Shown here: in pieces, positions 35,584-44,467 of the stretch
Position numbering within the stretch: position 1 is the stretch's first letter
Layout of the letters: each line of letters begins with the position of its first letter
NCBI RefSeq assembly: GCF_048565625.1
Contig: NZ_JBLZUR010000002.1
Span: forward strand, 1 to 64,000
Reading direction: 5' to 3'
Source of the DNA: JBLZUR01 sp048565625
GTDB lineage: Bacteria > Pseudomonadota > Alphaproteobacteria > Sphingomonadales > Sphingomonadaceae
DNA length: 64,000 bases
Position numbers and translations under genes: made by a program
Notes under the pieces: generated by a model
The model's database searches: none
Told to the model about the DNA's origin: nothing
The model's input: only the letters and a program-made list of their open reading frames with translations

Positions 35584-36420
35584 GGGTCCGGACCCAATAA
35601 CGGCTTTTGCTACCGCTTGGATCGTGATTCACTGCGTTGGTGTGGAGGCGGTGGAATGGCTGATTTCTTCTGGTTTTCCGATGCGCAGTGGGAGCGGATC
35701 GCACCACTGCTGCCGACGGACGTTCGCGGCAAGGCACGTGTGGATGATCGCCGGGTGCTGAGCGGGATCGTGCATGCGCTCCGCTGCGGCGGTCGCTGGG
35801 TGGACTGCTCGGACGTGTACGGGCCAAAGAAGACGCTCTACAATCGCTTCGTGCGCTGGTCCGAGCGCGGCATCTGGGAGGGGATTTTCAGCGCGCTGGC
35901 AGGCGCCGACGACGCGCCGGACCGGCTGTTCATCGATAGCAGCTGCATCAAGGTCCACCGCTGCGCAGGCGGTGGAAAAGGGGGGCCTTGGCCCATGGTA
36001 TCGGCCGCACCAAAGGCGGCCGGAACACCAAGGTCCATGCCGTCTGCGACGCCAAGGGCCGCCCTCACGTCCTCCTGCTGACGCCCGGCAACGTCCACGA
36101 CTGCAAGGTCGCCAAGACCTGCATCGCGGCGCTGCCCCCATCCGTCGAACTCGTCGCCGACAAGGGCTATGACAGTCAGGAGTTGCGCGAGTGGCTCGAC
36201 CAGCGCGGCACCCAGGCCGTCATCCCGCCGCGCTGCAACCGCAAGGTCCAGTACGACTACGACCGCACCATCTACAAACAGCGCAACGTCATCGAGCGCA
36301 TGTTCTGCCGCCTCAAGGACTGGAGGCGGCTCGCCACCCGCTTCGATCGCAACATCAAGAACTTCATGGGCGCTATCGCCCTCGCCGCCACCGTCATCTG
36401 GTGGTTGTGAGTCCGGACCC
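35584..36420 (+). mobile_element. IS5-family (IS427-like) insertion sequence, copy 2, 837 bp
   Basis: The ends and gene content are the same as copy 1, in opposite orientation. It is flanked by TA duplications (35582-35583 and 36421-36422). On the right side the CTAG target supplies the stop codon of the neighbouring oxidoreductase. With copy 1 it forms a long inverted repeat around marR-hisZ-purA. Confidence 0.9.
35656..36410 (+). CDS. IS5-family transposase, copy 2 (two frames joined by programmed -1 frameshift)
   Basis: The first frame starts MADFFWFSDAQWERIAPLLP and includes the insert-domain arrangement of IS427-type enzymes. At AAAAGGGGGG (35976-35985) a -1 shift enters the second frame (GIGRTKGGRNTKVHAVCDAK onward). 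That frame has Asp in ELVADKGYDSQEL and Glu in NVIERMFCRLKD, and ends ATVIWWL. The combined product of about 250 residues is complete, so this copy could be active and could mobilise copy 1 in trans. It cuts at CTAG-type targets, in agreement with the flanks. Confidence 0.85.
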
Positions 36421-37766
36421 TAGAGCCCTTCGCCCCCGACCCAATGAGCATGGGACAATTTGCGGGCGACGGCCCAAGTCTGCACCCGGATGTCGGGGAT
36501 GGCGACGATCTCCCAGAAGGCGCCGCGCGTCATCGGACCGAGGGCGAGGAGCCACGAATTGGGTGCGCTATCCGCGGCGATGGTCTGCGCCTCCGCATCG
36601 ACGTCGATGCCCAGGTTGTTTTCGTCGGGGCGGATATGTCCTTTCGCGAGGAGGTCGCGGAGGAGCGGGTCGTTGCTGCGGCCGAGATCGCCTTGCGGGC
36701 CGGTGCAGTTGACGAGGCGGGCGGCGCGGGTTTGCTCCACGGCTTCGCCGCCGCGCGACCGCCAGGTGACGCGGACGCCCTGATCGTCCGGCACGATGCT
36801 CTCGATCTTGCCGCTGACGACCTCGAGCCGACCGGTCGAGACCATTGCGTCGATCCTGGCGCCGACCGGAGGTGAGAGGCGGTGGCGGTGGATGTCCCAC
36901 CAGGGGCGGAGGTGGCGCAGGAAGCGGGCGCGCTCCTCGACATCCCAGGATCGCCAGAGCGACTGGGTATAGGGACGCAGACCGTCCACCGCGGCTTGCC
37001 AGCCGAGCGCCGCCGCCCTCTCCCGCACGGTACGGGTCAGCTCAGAGAGGGTGGTCGGTGGTCGCTCCGATTCGACAACCGGCGGGAGGGGCGGGTTGGC
37101 ATGGGTGTGTGGAAGGAGGCCACGCCGGGAGAGAGCGAGGATGCGGCCCCGAAAGCCGCTGGCGTCGAGGAGCAGGGCGACGTCGACCATCGTCAGGCCG
37201 GTGCCGACCAGCACGACGGTGTCGTCGTCGTCCAGGCTCTCCGCTGTGGAGGCGGCCCAAGGATCCTCGGCATAGGCCGGCAATCCGAGAAGTGCTGGAT
37301 CAAGTCCGGGCGGAGCGTGGGGCGGCAGGTTGCCGATGGCGAGAACGGCCGTGTCGGCCTGGAGGGTTCGCCCGTCGGCGAGGGTCAGGATCGTATCGGC
37401 TTGACGCTCAAGGGCGACTACCGCGCCTTGGACGATCGTCAGGCGGTCGCCCGCCTTAGCCATCTTCTCGTCCAAGAGGGCGGTGAGGTAGTCGCCATAG
37501 GTCAGGCGGGGAACGAAGGTGCGGGCGTTGCCGAGGCCACGTGCCTCCAGCCAGCGGACGAAATGGCCGGGATCGTCGGGGATCGCGCTCATGTTGGAGG
37601 CGCGGACGTTGAGGAGGTGGTCGGGGTGGGCGGCGGAGTAGGCGACGCCGCGACCCGGATGCGGCCGCGCCTCGATCAGCGTGGCGCGCGGCCCGTCGTG
37701 GCGGAGCAGGTTGATCGCCTGCATGGTGCCGGAAAAACCTCCGCCGATGATCGCGACATGGGTCAT
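36420..37766 (-). CDS. FAD/NAD(P)-binding oxidoreductase (NAD_binding_9-like)
   Basis: This is a flavoprotein-like protein of 448 residues. It has an N-terminal dinucleotide fold (MTHVAIIGGGFSGTMQAINLL, with glycines G-x-G-x-x-G) and a second GxG region (DDTVVLVGTGLTMVDVALLL). The C-terminal block ends SWLLALGPMTRGAFWEIVAIPD, typical of the group once called HI0933/NAD_binding_9. The substrate is unknown; some relatives act in siderophore or amine oxidation. The start is ATG 37764-37766; the frame to 37802 adds poor sequence. Its TAG is formed at the IS copy 2 junction, so the IS lies directly at the gene's end. Confidence 0.8.
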   Translation of the reverse strand: MTHVAIIGGGFSGTMQAINLLRHDGPRATLIEARPHPGRGVAYSAAHPDHLLNVRASNMSAIPDDPGHFVRWLEARGLGNARTFVPRLTYGDYLTALLDEKMAKAGDRLTIVQGAVVALERQADTILTLADGRTLQADTAVLAIGNLPPHAPPGLDPALLGLPAYAEDPWAASTAESLDDDDTVVLVGTGLTMVDVALLLDASGFRGRILALSRRGLLPHTHANPPLPPVVESERPPTTLSELTRTVRERAAALGWQAAVDGLRPYTQSLWRSWDVEERARFLRHLRPWWDIHRHRLSPPVGARIDAMVSTGRLEVVSGKIESIVPDDQGVRVTWRSRGGEAVEQTRAARLVNCTGPQGDLGRSNDPLLRDLLAKGHIRPDENNLGIDVDAEAQTIAADSAPNSWLLALGPMTRGAFWEIVAIPDIRVQTWAVARKLSHAHWVGGEGL

Positions 37767-37822
37767 CGGCGGAGGGTAGGGGAGCGAACCGGCTCCCGGC
37801 AACGAATACAGGTGTGCCGGTG

Positions 37823-39397
37823 TCAGAAGGTCAGCGGGTTGACGGTCTTGACGCCGGGCAGCGCGCGGACCTTTTCGACCAGGGCGTCATCCACCGGCGT
37901 GTCGACGGAGAGGAGCAGCACCGCTTCCCCGCCGGCATCGCGGCGGCCGAGGTGGAAGGTGCCGATGTTGACGTTCGCCTCGCCGAGGGTGGTGCCGAGA
38001 CGGCCGATGAAGCCGGGCGCGTCCTCGTTGACGATGTAGAGCATGTGGCCGGCGAGATCGGCCTCGACCTTGATGCCGAACAGCTCGACCAGGCGGGGCT
38101 GGTCGCCGAACAGGGTGCCCGCCACCGAACGCTCGCCAGCGTCGGTCCTCACCGAGACGCGGACGAGGGTGTGGTAGTCGCCCTCACGCTCGTTGCGGAC
38201 CTCACGCACCTCAAGCCCGCGTTCCTTGGCGAGGAAGGGAGCGTTGACCATGTTGACGGTCGCGGAGTGGACGCGGAGGTAGCCCGCCAGCGCGGCGGAG
38301 ACCATCGGCTTCTGGTTGAGCTCGGCCGCGGCACCCTCGCTGTGGATCGAGACGCGGCTGATGCCGCCGCGCGACAGCTGGCCGACGAGGCTGCCGAGCT
38401 TTTCGGCGAGCGCCATGTACGGCTTGAGGCGGGGAGCCTCTTCGGCCGACAGGCTGGGAACGTTCAGCGCGTTGGTGATGCCGCCGGAGACCAGATAGTC
38501 GGCCATCTGCTCCGCCACCTGGATGGCGACGTTGACCTGCGCCTCGTTGGTCGAAGCCCCGAGATGCGGCGTGGAGATGAAGCCCGGCGTGCCGAAGAGT
38601 GGCGAGGCCTTGGCGGGCTCCTCTACGAAGACGTCGAGCGCCGCGCCCGCGACATGGCCGCTGTCGAGCGCGTCCTTCAGTGCGGCCTCGTCGATCAGGC
38701 CGCCGCGCGCGCAGTTGACGATGCGGACGCCCTTCTTGGTCTTGGCGAGGTTCTCCCGGCTCAGGATGTTGCGGGTCTGGTCGGTGAGCGGGGTATGGAG
38801 GGTGATGAAGTCGGCGCGGGCGAGCACCTCGTCCAACTCCGCCTTCTCGATGCCGAGGTCGAGCGCGCGTTCGGCGCTCAGGAAGGGATCGTAGGCGACG
38901 ACCTTCATCTTGAGGCCGAGGGCGCGGTCGGCGACGATCGAGCCGATATTGCCCGCGCCGATCAGGCCGAGGGTCTTGCCCGTCACCTCGACGCCCATGA
39001 AGCGGTTCTTCTCCCACTTCCCCGCCTGGGTGGACCTGTCCGCCTCCGGCAGGTCGCGTGCCAAAGCGAACATTAGGGCGATGGCGTGTTCGGCGGTGGT
39101 GATCGAGTTGCCGAAGGGGGTGTTCATCACCACCACACCGCGCGAGGAGGCGGCGGGGATATCGACATTGTCGACGCCGATGCCGGCGCGGCCGACGACC
39201 TTCAGATTGGTCGCATGGTCGAGGATGTCCTTGGTGACCTTGGTCGACGAGCGGATGGCGAGGCCGTCATACTGGCCGATGATCGCCTTCAGCTCGTCCG
39301 GCGTCTTGCCGGTGATCTCGTCCACCTCGACCCCGCGTTCGCGGAAGATCTGGGCGGCCTTGGGGTCCATTTTGTCGGAAATCAGTACCTTCGGCAT
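37823..39397 (-). CDS. serA: D-3-phosphoglycerate dehydrogenase
   Basis: SerA oxidises 3-phosphoglycerate to phosphohydroxypyruvate, the first step of serine synthesis. It is the long form of 524 residues. It has NAD fold TLGLIGAGNIGSIVADRALG, the catalytic Arg in NCARGGLIDE, the His in STPHLGASTNEAQ, an intervening ASB domain, and a C-terminal ACT domain (VEADLAGHMLYIVNEDAPGF) for serine-type regulation. It follows serC in the same direction with 101 bp between them, containing a pair of inverted hairpin repeats. A serC-serA operon is usual in alphaproteobacteria. Confidence 0.95.
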   Translation of the reverse strand: MPKVLISDKMDPKAAQIFRERGVEVDEITGKTPDELKAIIGQYDGLAIRSSTKVTKDILDHATNLKVVGRAGIGVDNVDIPAASSRGVVVMNTPFGNSITTAEHAIALMFALARDLPEADRSTQAGKWEKNRFMGVEVTGKTLGLIGAGNIGSIVADRALGLKMKVVAYDPFLSAERALDLGIEKAELDEVLARADFITLHTPLTDQTRNILSRENLAKTKKGVRIVNCARGGLIDEAALKDALDSGHVAGAALDVFVEEPAKASPLFGTPGFISTPHLGASTNEAQVNVAIQVAEQMADYLVSGGITNALNVPSLSAEEAPRLKPYMALAEKLGSLVGQLSRGGISRVSIHSEGAAAELNQKPMVSAALAGYLRVHSATVNMVNAPFLAKERGLEVREVRNEREGDYHTLVRVSVRTDAGERSVAGTLFGDQPRLVELFGIKVEADLAGHMLYIVNEDAPGFIGRLGTTLGEANVNIGTFHLGRRDAGGEAVLLLSVDTPVDDALVEKVRALPGVKTVNPLTF

Positions 39398-39419
39398 GTC
39401 ATTCTCCGAGGGAAGATGT

Positions 39420-39489
39420 GCTCCTGCGAAAGCAGGAGCCTTGAGGTTCGCGGTGAAGTGGGCGCCTGGGCTCCTGCTTTCGCAGGAGC
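39420..39489. repeat. REP-like inverted hairpin pair between serC and serA
   Basis: Two perfect 8-bp-stem hairpins share the sequence GCTCCTGC-GAAA-GCAGGAGC. One reads on the plus strand (39420-39439) and the other on the minus strand (39470-39489), 30 bases apart. This head-to-head layout resembles a BIME built of REP units. It could stabilise or attenuate the serC-serA transcript. Confidence 0.6.
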
Positions 39490-39498
39490 ACGGTGGCT

Positions 39499-40629
39499 TC
39501 AGGCAGCCTTGGCCGCCGCATAGGCCCAGTCGAGCCAGGGGCCGAGCGCCTCGATATCGGCGGTGTCAACGGTGGCGCCGCACCAGATGCGCAGGCCCGC
39601 AGGCGCGTCGCGATAGCCGGCGATGTCGAATGCGGCCTCCTGCTTTTCGAGGAGCGCGGCCATCTTCTTGATGAACGCCTCGTCGGCGCCCTCCACGGTC
39701 AGGCAGACGCTGGTCTTCGAGCGGCTGGCCGGATCGGCGGCGAGATGGCCGAGCCATTCGCGGTCCGCGACGATCTTGTCGAGGGCGGCGGCGTTGGCGT
39801 CGGAGCGGGCGATCAGGCCCTGCAGGCCGCCGAGACCCCTGGCCCATTCGAGCGCGAAGATCGCATCCTCGACGGCGAGCATCGAGGGGGTGTTGATCGT
39901 CTCGCCCTTGAACACGCCTTCGGCCAGCGCACCCTTGGACACGAGGCGGAAGACCTTCGGCAGCGGCCAGGCGGGGGTGTAGCTCTGCAGGCGCTCGACC
40001 GCGCGGGGGCCGAGGATGATGACGCCGTGACCGCCCTCCCCGCCCAGCACCTTCTGCCAGGAGAAGGTGGCGACGTCGATCTTGGACCAGGGGATGTCGT
40101 AGGCGAAAACGGCGCTGGTCGCGTCGGCGAAGGACAGGCCCTCGCGATCGTCGGGGATCCAGTCGCCGTTCGGCACGCGCACGCCGGAGGTGGTGCCGTT
40201 CCAAGTGAAGAGGACGTCGTTCGACCAGTCGACCTGGCCGAGGTCCGGCAGTTCGCCATAGCCCGCCTTGATGACGGTGGGATCGATCTTCAGCTGCTTG
40301 ACGGCATCGGTGACCCAGCCCTCACCGAAGCTTTCCCAGGCGAGGAGCGTCGCGGGCTTTGCGCCCAGCATGGCCCACATCGCCATTTCGAACGCGCCGG
40401 TGTCGGAGCCGGGAACGATGCCGATGCGGTGTGTGTCGGGGAGCGCCAGCATCTCACGCATCAGATCGATGCTGTATTGCAGGCGCGCCTTGCCGAGCTT
40501 CGACCGGTGCGAGCGGCCGAGCACTTCTGTGGCGAGTTTGGAAGCATCCCAGCCCGGCGGCTTCGCGCAGGGGCCGGAGGAAAAGAACGGACGCGCAGGC
40601 TTGGTGCCCGGCGGGGTAAGCTCAGTCAT
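39499..40629 (-). CDS. serC: Phosphoserine aminotransferase
   Basis: SerC transfers an amino group from glutamate to phosphohydroxypyruvate using PLP. It has 376 residues of the alphaproteobacterial type: FFSSGPCAKPPGWD, LGRSHRSKLGKARLQ, the PLP lysine in TFSWQKVLGGEGGHGV, and ETINTPSMLAVEDA. The start is ATG 40627-40629 (MTELTPPGTKP). A longer frame from 40653 lies in the leader hairpin and is not preferred. It precedes serA. A promoter and a small hairpin are visible upstream. Confidence 0.95.
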   Translation of the reverse strand: MTELTPPGTKPARPFFSSGPCAKPPGWDASKLATEVLGRSHRSKLGKARLQYSIDLMREMLALPDTHRIGIVPGSDTGAFEMAMWAMLGAKPATLLAWESFGEGWVTDAVKQLKIDPTVIKAGYGELPDLGQVDWSNDVLFTWNGTTSGVRVPNGDWIPDDREGLSFADATSAVFAYDIPWSKIDVATFSWQKVLGGEGGHGVIILGPRAVERLQSYTPAWPLPKVFRLVSKGALAEGVFKGETINTPSMLAVEDAIFALEWARGLGGLQGLIARSDANAAALDKIVADREWLGHLAADPASRSKTSVCLTVEGADEAFIKKMAALLEKQEAAFDIAGYRDAPAGLRIWCGATVDTADIEALGPWLDWAYAAAKAA

Positions 40630-40713
40630 GTAGACTCTCCTCGCAGAGAGCACGCGCGGCGTTGGGACCGCGTGGCCCGGCGCCGCTCATAAGGTTCGGA
40701 GCGCGACTGTCAA
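40630..40713 (-). promoter_or_regulatory. Promoter and leader hairpin of serC
   Basis: On the minus strand, TTGACA (40708-40713) is spaced 16 bases from TATGAG (40686-40691), a credible sigma-70-type promoter. Just before the start codon lies a hairpin (CTCTC-TGCGAG-GAGAG, 40635-40650) that encloses or abuts the ribosome-binding region. Alphaproteobacterial serC genes are known to have a conserved 'serC' leader RNA motif; whether this hairpin is that motif needs covariance-model scoring. Confidence 0.45.
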
Positions 40714-40795
40714 CAAAGGTGATCCGTTCCGGCGTCAACCGTCCGTTAGGGCCGATGTGGGATGTTCTCCGTGATCGAGGGGGGTCAGGACGCAA

Positions 40796-41887
40796 ATGGA
40801 ACACTTCACACCGCCCGCAGAGGCCGCAGCACCGCCGCCCGGGATGTTCAGCAGGATCGCGCGACGCCTGGGGGGGCAGCGCCCGGCCGGGATGTTGATG
40901 GAAGAGGTGGAGCCGTCCACCGTCGGGGGCTGGTGGGAGAGCGTGATCGACGAGGATCGCGCCGCTGCCTTCCTGCGCTGGAACAACCTGCCGCAGACGA
41001 GCGCCAATGAAGAGCTTGCCGGCGCGCTGCTGTCGCTCCGTCCCCAGCCGGGCAAGGATCGCACCGAGGCGGCAGCGGCCGAGGCGCAGGCGCTGACCTC
41101 GCTGGTGGCGCGAACCTGCGATACCCTGGGTTCGGTCTCCACGGTGATGAACAAGACCGGGGCGGCGGTGCGTGCCTATGGCGACGCGCTGGAGACCGAA
41201 GCGGCGGCGATCGAGGACGGGAGCGATCCGGAGGCGGTGCTGCGCGCCTTCGTCGGCCTGACCCGCGCGATGATCGCCCGCAGCCTCGCCGCGCAGGAAG
41301 AATTGCAGGCGATGCGCGACGAGATCCACACGCTTCAGGCCAACCTGATCGAAGCGCGGACCAATGCCCGCCACGACGTGCTGACCGCGCTTCCCAACCG
41401 CCGCGCGATCGAAGAGGCGCTGGAGGCGAGCATCGCGCGCGCCGCTGAGATCGGCCAGGAGGTCGTGCTGGCGCTTTGCGACATCGATCATTTCAAGCAG
41501 ATCAACGACCGTCATGGCCACAATGTCGGCGACCGTATGTTGCGGCTGGTGGCGGATCGGCTGGCCGAGGCGGCGGGGCCGGACTGCTTCGTCGGCCGGC
41601 ATGGCGGCGAGGAGTTCCTGCTGCTGTTCGAGGGCGTGCCGCTGCCGCGCGCCCTGGCCCGCATCGATGCGCTGCGCGAGGATCTTGCCCGCCGCAACCT
41701 GCGCAACCGGGAGAACGACCAGCCGATCGGCCGCGTGACCTTCTCCGCCGGGCTGGCGGCGCTTGCGCCCGACGAGGGCCGCGAGGCCTTCGTGGCGCGC
41801 GCCGACACTGCGCTGTACCGAGCCAAGGGCAATGGCCGGAACCGCGTTGAGGTCGATGACTCGCCGCCTCCGGCGTCGCGAAGCTGA
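40796..41887 (+). CDS. GGDEF-domain diguanylate cyclase
   Basis: This 363-residue protein makes cyclic di-GMP. The N-terminal 190 residues are helical, with no recognisable sensor domain and no membrane segment. The GGDEF domain follows: RHDVLTALPNRRAIEEALE, DIDHFKQINDRHGHNVGDRML, then the active loop RHGGEEFLLLF. The RxxD inhibitory site five residues before GGEEF is absent (the stretch is GPDCFVGRH), so product feedback by that route is unlikely. The start is ATG 40796, behind a G-rich ribosome site. It is transcribed divergently from serC. Its input signal is unknown. Confidence 0.88.
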   Translation: MEHFTPPAEAAAPPPGMFSRIARRLGGQRPAGMLMEEVEPSTVGGWWESVIDEDRAAAFLRWNNLPQTSANEELAGALLSLRPQPGKDRTEAAAAEAQALTSLVARTCDTLGSVSTVMNKTGAAVRAYGDALETEAAAIEDGSDPEAVLRAFVGLTRAMIARSLAAQEELQAMRDEIHTLQANLIEARTNARHDVLTALPNRRAIEEALEASIARAAEIGQEVVLALCDIDHFKQINDRHGHNVGDRMLRLVADRLAEAAGPDCFVGRHGGEEFLLLFEGVPLPRALARIDALREDLARRNLRNRENDQPIGRVTFSAGLAALAPDEGREAFVARADTALYRAKGNGRNRVEVDDSPPPASRS

Positions 41888-41986
41888 CCGGCCAAGTTGC
41901 GTAAGTTGCGGCTCGTGAGCAGGATTTGTTCGCTTGCGGCAGCGACGCAGCGGTAACGCGGCACCGAAGCGGCGGCCACGCGCCAC

Positions 41987-42253
41987 TCACGCGGCAGTGT
42001 GGTGGCCGGGTGCCACACCGGCGAAGGGATCGGCCAGCCGCCGGGCGTGAAGAGCAAGCGCCCGATCCCAGCTGATGTCGAAGACCGTGCCGGCAAGGCG
42101 GCGGCGCAAACGCTGGGCCGAGGATCGCGACATGCCGGCCGCGCGAGACGCCGCGCCGACGCAGCCGGTCTCGACCAAAGTGAGGATGAAGAGGCGCTGC
42201 TTGGCCGGCGTCCAGCGGGTGCGCGCAGGCGGTGGGGTGATCGAATCGCTCAT
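41987..42253 (-). CDS. Small helix-turn-helix-like protein
   Basis: This 88-residue protein includes RLFILTLVETGCVGAASRAAGMSRSSAQRLRRRL, a likely helix-turn-helix of the kind found in many sphingomonad genomes (terminase-small-subunit or IS-like HTH). The remainder (GTVFDISWDRALALHARR) resembles a short conserved tail. It probably binds DNA; partner and target are unknown. It lies 51 bases downstream of the DUF1775 gene on the same strand. Confidence 0.6.
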   Translation of the reverse strand: MSDSITPPPARTRWTPAKQRLFILTLVETGCVGAASRAAGMSRSSAQRLRRRLAGTVFDISWDRALALHARRLADPFAGVAPGHHTAA

Positions 42254-42304
42254 CCACGAGGATGAACCAGAAATTCGGCGTGTAGGACAGCGCCGCGCGC
42301 GTCC

Positions 42305-42838
42305 TTAGTGGGCGTGGTCCATGTGGTCTGCCGCCTGCAGGATCAACATGGGGGCGGGCATCTTCGTGGCGCCCCAGCTTTCCGGGGCGGCGGGCAGGTT
42401 GACCCAGTCGTTCGAACCGGTGGTGCAGGCCTGCCGGGTCGGGAAGTAGAGCGGGCCGGCTTTTGCGGGCAGCTTCATCATGATGCCAAACTGGTCGAAC
42501 TGGTCGGGCGGCAGCGTGCCCGTCCAGGTGATCGCCGCGACGCGATCCCGGATAACCGCGCCACCTTCCGAGGTGATCGGGGTGCCAAGCGGCGCGCGAT
42601 CGACCTTCAGGGTCCAGCCGGGCTTCGGCTGCGGCCGGGCGGAGACCACGCCTTCGGGGATCTCGACCCGCACGGAGACGGTCGCCGCATCGCCGCAGCC
42701 ATGGCTGAGGCGCAGGAAGCCCGCGTAGTAGCCGCTCGCTTTCGCCTGCGGTTCGGCGAAGACGATGTGCGCCTGTGCGGCGGGGGCGGCGGCAATCACC
42801 GAGAGTGCGAGAAAGGCGCGCATCATCGGGTCCTTCAT
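42305..42838 (-). CDS. YcnI/DUF1775 copper-binding periplasmic protein
   Basis: This 177-residue protein has a signal peptide (MRAFLALSVIAAAPAAQA) and the mature N-terminus HIVFAEPQAK, in which the first histidine is the copper ligand of YcnI/DUF1775 proteins. The domain continues LRLSHGCGDAATVSVRVEIPEG, typical of the family, and DQFDQFGIMMKLP. A membrane anchor at the C-terminus, seen in some homologues, is missing. The ending HMDHAH is metal-ligand-like. It starts two bases after the prfC stop. No copper-resistance partners (PCu(A)C, CopCD) are next to it. Confidence 0.85.
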   Translation of the reverse strand: MKDPMMRAFLALSVIAAAPAAQAHIVFAEPQAKASGYYAGFLRLSHGCGDAATVSVRVEIPEGVVSARPQPKPGWTLKVDRAPLGTPITSEGGAVIRDRVAAITWTGTLPPDQFDQFGIMMKLPAKAGPLYFPTRQACTTGSNDWVNLPAAPESWGATKMPAPMLILQAADHMDHAH

Positions 42839-42840
42839 GC

Positions 42841-44415
42841 TCACACCCGCTCCTTCGTCGCGGTGAAGCGGATGTTGGGGAAGCGGCCGGCGACGTAGTT
42901 CAGTTCCCAGGCGTCCTTCGCCATGAAGACGGGGGCGCCGTCGCGATCCTCGGCAAGGGCGCTGCGGTGCTGTTCGAGAAAGGGCTTCATGTCGGCGTCG
43001 CTGCCGGCGATCCAGCGGGCGGTGTCCCAGGGTGACGGCTCGAAGCTGGCGTCCACCTTGTATTCGGCCTGGAGCCGGCTGATCAGCACGTCGAGCTGGA
43101 GCTGGCCGACGACGCCGACGATCCATTGCGAGCCGATCGAGGGGTGGAAGACCTGGGTCACGCCCTCCTCCGCCATGTCGTTGAGGGCGTTCCTGAGCTG
43201 CTTGGTCTTGGTCGGATCGCCGAGCTTGATGCGGCGGAGGATTTCGGGCGCGAAGTTGGGCAGGCCGGTGAAGCGGACGTCGGCCTTTTCGGACAGCGTA
43301 TCGCCGACGCGGAGCGTGCCGTGATTGGGAATGCCGATGATGTCGCCGGGGAACGCCTCGTCCGCGATCTCGCGATCCTGCGCGAAGAAGAGGATGGGGG
43401 AGTGGACGGCGATCGGCTTGCCGGTGCCCGACGGCGTCAGCTTCATGCCGCGTTTAAAGCGGCCCGAGCAGAGCCGCATGAAGGCGATGCGATCGCGGTG
43501 CTGCGGGTCCATGTTGGCTTGCACCTTGAAGATGAAGCCGGTGACCTCGCTGCTGTCGGGGGCGACGGGGGCGGGTTCCGCCGGCTGCGGGCGCGGCGGG
43601 GGGGCGTGCTGGGCGAGCGCGTCGATCAACTCGCCGACGCCGAAGCGCTTGAGGGCGGAGCCGAAGTAGACGGGGGTTAGGTCGCCGTGGCGATAGGCGG
43701 CAAGATCGAAGCTGGCATAGCCGCCCTGCGCGAGTTCCGCCTCCTCCTGCAGACGCGCGAGGCCTTCGGCGGAGAGGAGGTCGGCGAGCTTCGGGTCGTG
43801 CAGGCCGGTGAACTCCGTCGAACTGCCGTCGAATTCCTTGCTGGGGCCGCTGGGCTGCATCAGGCGGTTGGTGGCGAAATCGTAGATCCCCTCGAACTCG
43901 CCGCCCATGCCGACCGGCCAGCTCATCGGGCAGACGTCGAGCGCGAGCTTGTCGGCAACCTCGTCCAGGAGCGCGAAAGGATCGCGGCCCTCACGATCGA
44001 CCTTGTTGACGAAGGTGATGATGGGAACGGAGCGGAGGCGGCAGACCTCGAACAGCTTCAGGGTCTGCGGCTCGATACCCTTGGCGGCGTCGATCACCAT
44101 GACCGCGGAATCGACGGCGGTGAGGGTACGGTAGGTGTCCTCGCTGAAATCCTCGTGGCCCGGCGTGTCGAGGAGGTTGAAGGTGATGCCGTCGCGCTCA
44201 AACGTCATCACCGAGGAGGTGACGGAGATGCCGCGCTGCTGCTCGATCTTCATCCAGTCGGATCGGGCGCGCCGGTTCGCGCCGCGTGCCTTGACCTCGC
44301 CGGCGAGATGGATCGCGCCGCCGAAGAGGAGGAGCTTCTCGGTCAGCGTGGTCTTGCCGGCGTCGGGATGGGAGATGATCGCGAAGGTGCGGCGCGGGGG
44401 AAGCGGGGCAGTCAT
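42841..44415 (-). CDS. prfC: Peptide chain release factor 3
   Basis: RF3 is a GTPase that recycles RF1/RF2 from the ribosome after termination. It has 524 residues. G1 is ISHPDAGKTTLTEKLLLFGG, the switch region is RGISVTSSVMTF, G3 is DTPGHEDFSEDTYRTL and G4 is VNKVDREGRDPF, followed by the domain II/III pattern (VGVVGQLQLDVLISRLQAEY). It is canonical in length. The DUF1775 gene begins two bases later, so the two are probably co-transcribed. Identification is secure. Confidence 0.95.
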   Translation of the reverse strand: MTAPLPPRRTFAIISHPDAGKTTLTEKLLLFGGAIHLAGEVKARGANRRARSDWMKIEQQRGISVTSSVMTFERDGITFNLLDTPGHEDFSEDTYRTLTAVDSAVMVIDAAKGIEPQTLKLFEVCRLRSVPIITFVNKVDREGRDPFALLDEVADKLALDVCPMSWPVGMGGEFEGIYDFATNRLMQPSGPSKEFDGSSTEFTGLHDPKLADLLSAEGLARLQEEAELAQGGYASFDLAAYRHGDLTPVYFGSALKRFGVGELIDALAQHAPPPRPQPAEPAPVAPDSSEVTGFIFKVQANMDPQHRDRIAFMRLCSGRFKRGMKLTPSGTGKPIAVHSPILFFAQDREIADEAFPGDIIGIPNHGTLRVGDTLSEKADVRFTGLPNFAPEILRRIKLGDPTKTKQLRNALNDMAEEGVTQVFHPSIGSQWIVGVVGQLQLDVLISRLQAEYKVDASFEPSPWDTARWIAGSDADMKPFLEQHRSALAEDRDGAPVFMAKDAWELNYVAGRFPNIRFTATKERV

Positions 44416-44467
44416 GCGCGACCCGTTAGCGGGTGGGGCGGCGGCGCGCCACTGGGGGAGGATGAGG

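Noticed and set aside
35976..35985. Transposase frame break in IS copy 2 as decay
   Set aside because: IS5/IS427-type elements commonly use a programmed frameshift at such an A/G run, and both frames are otherwise intact.
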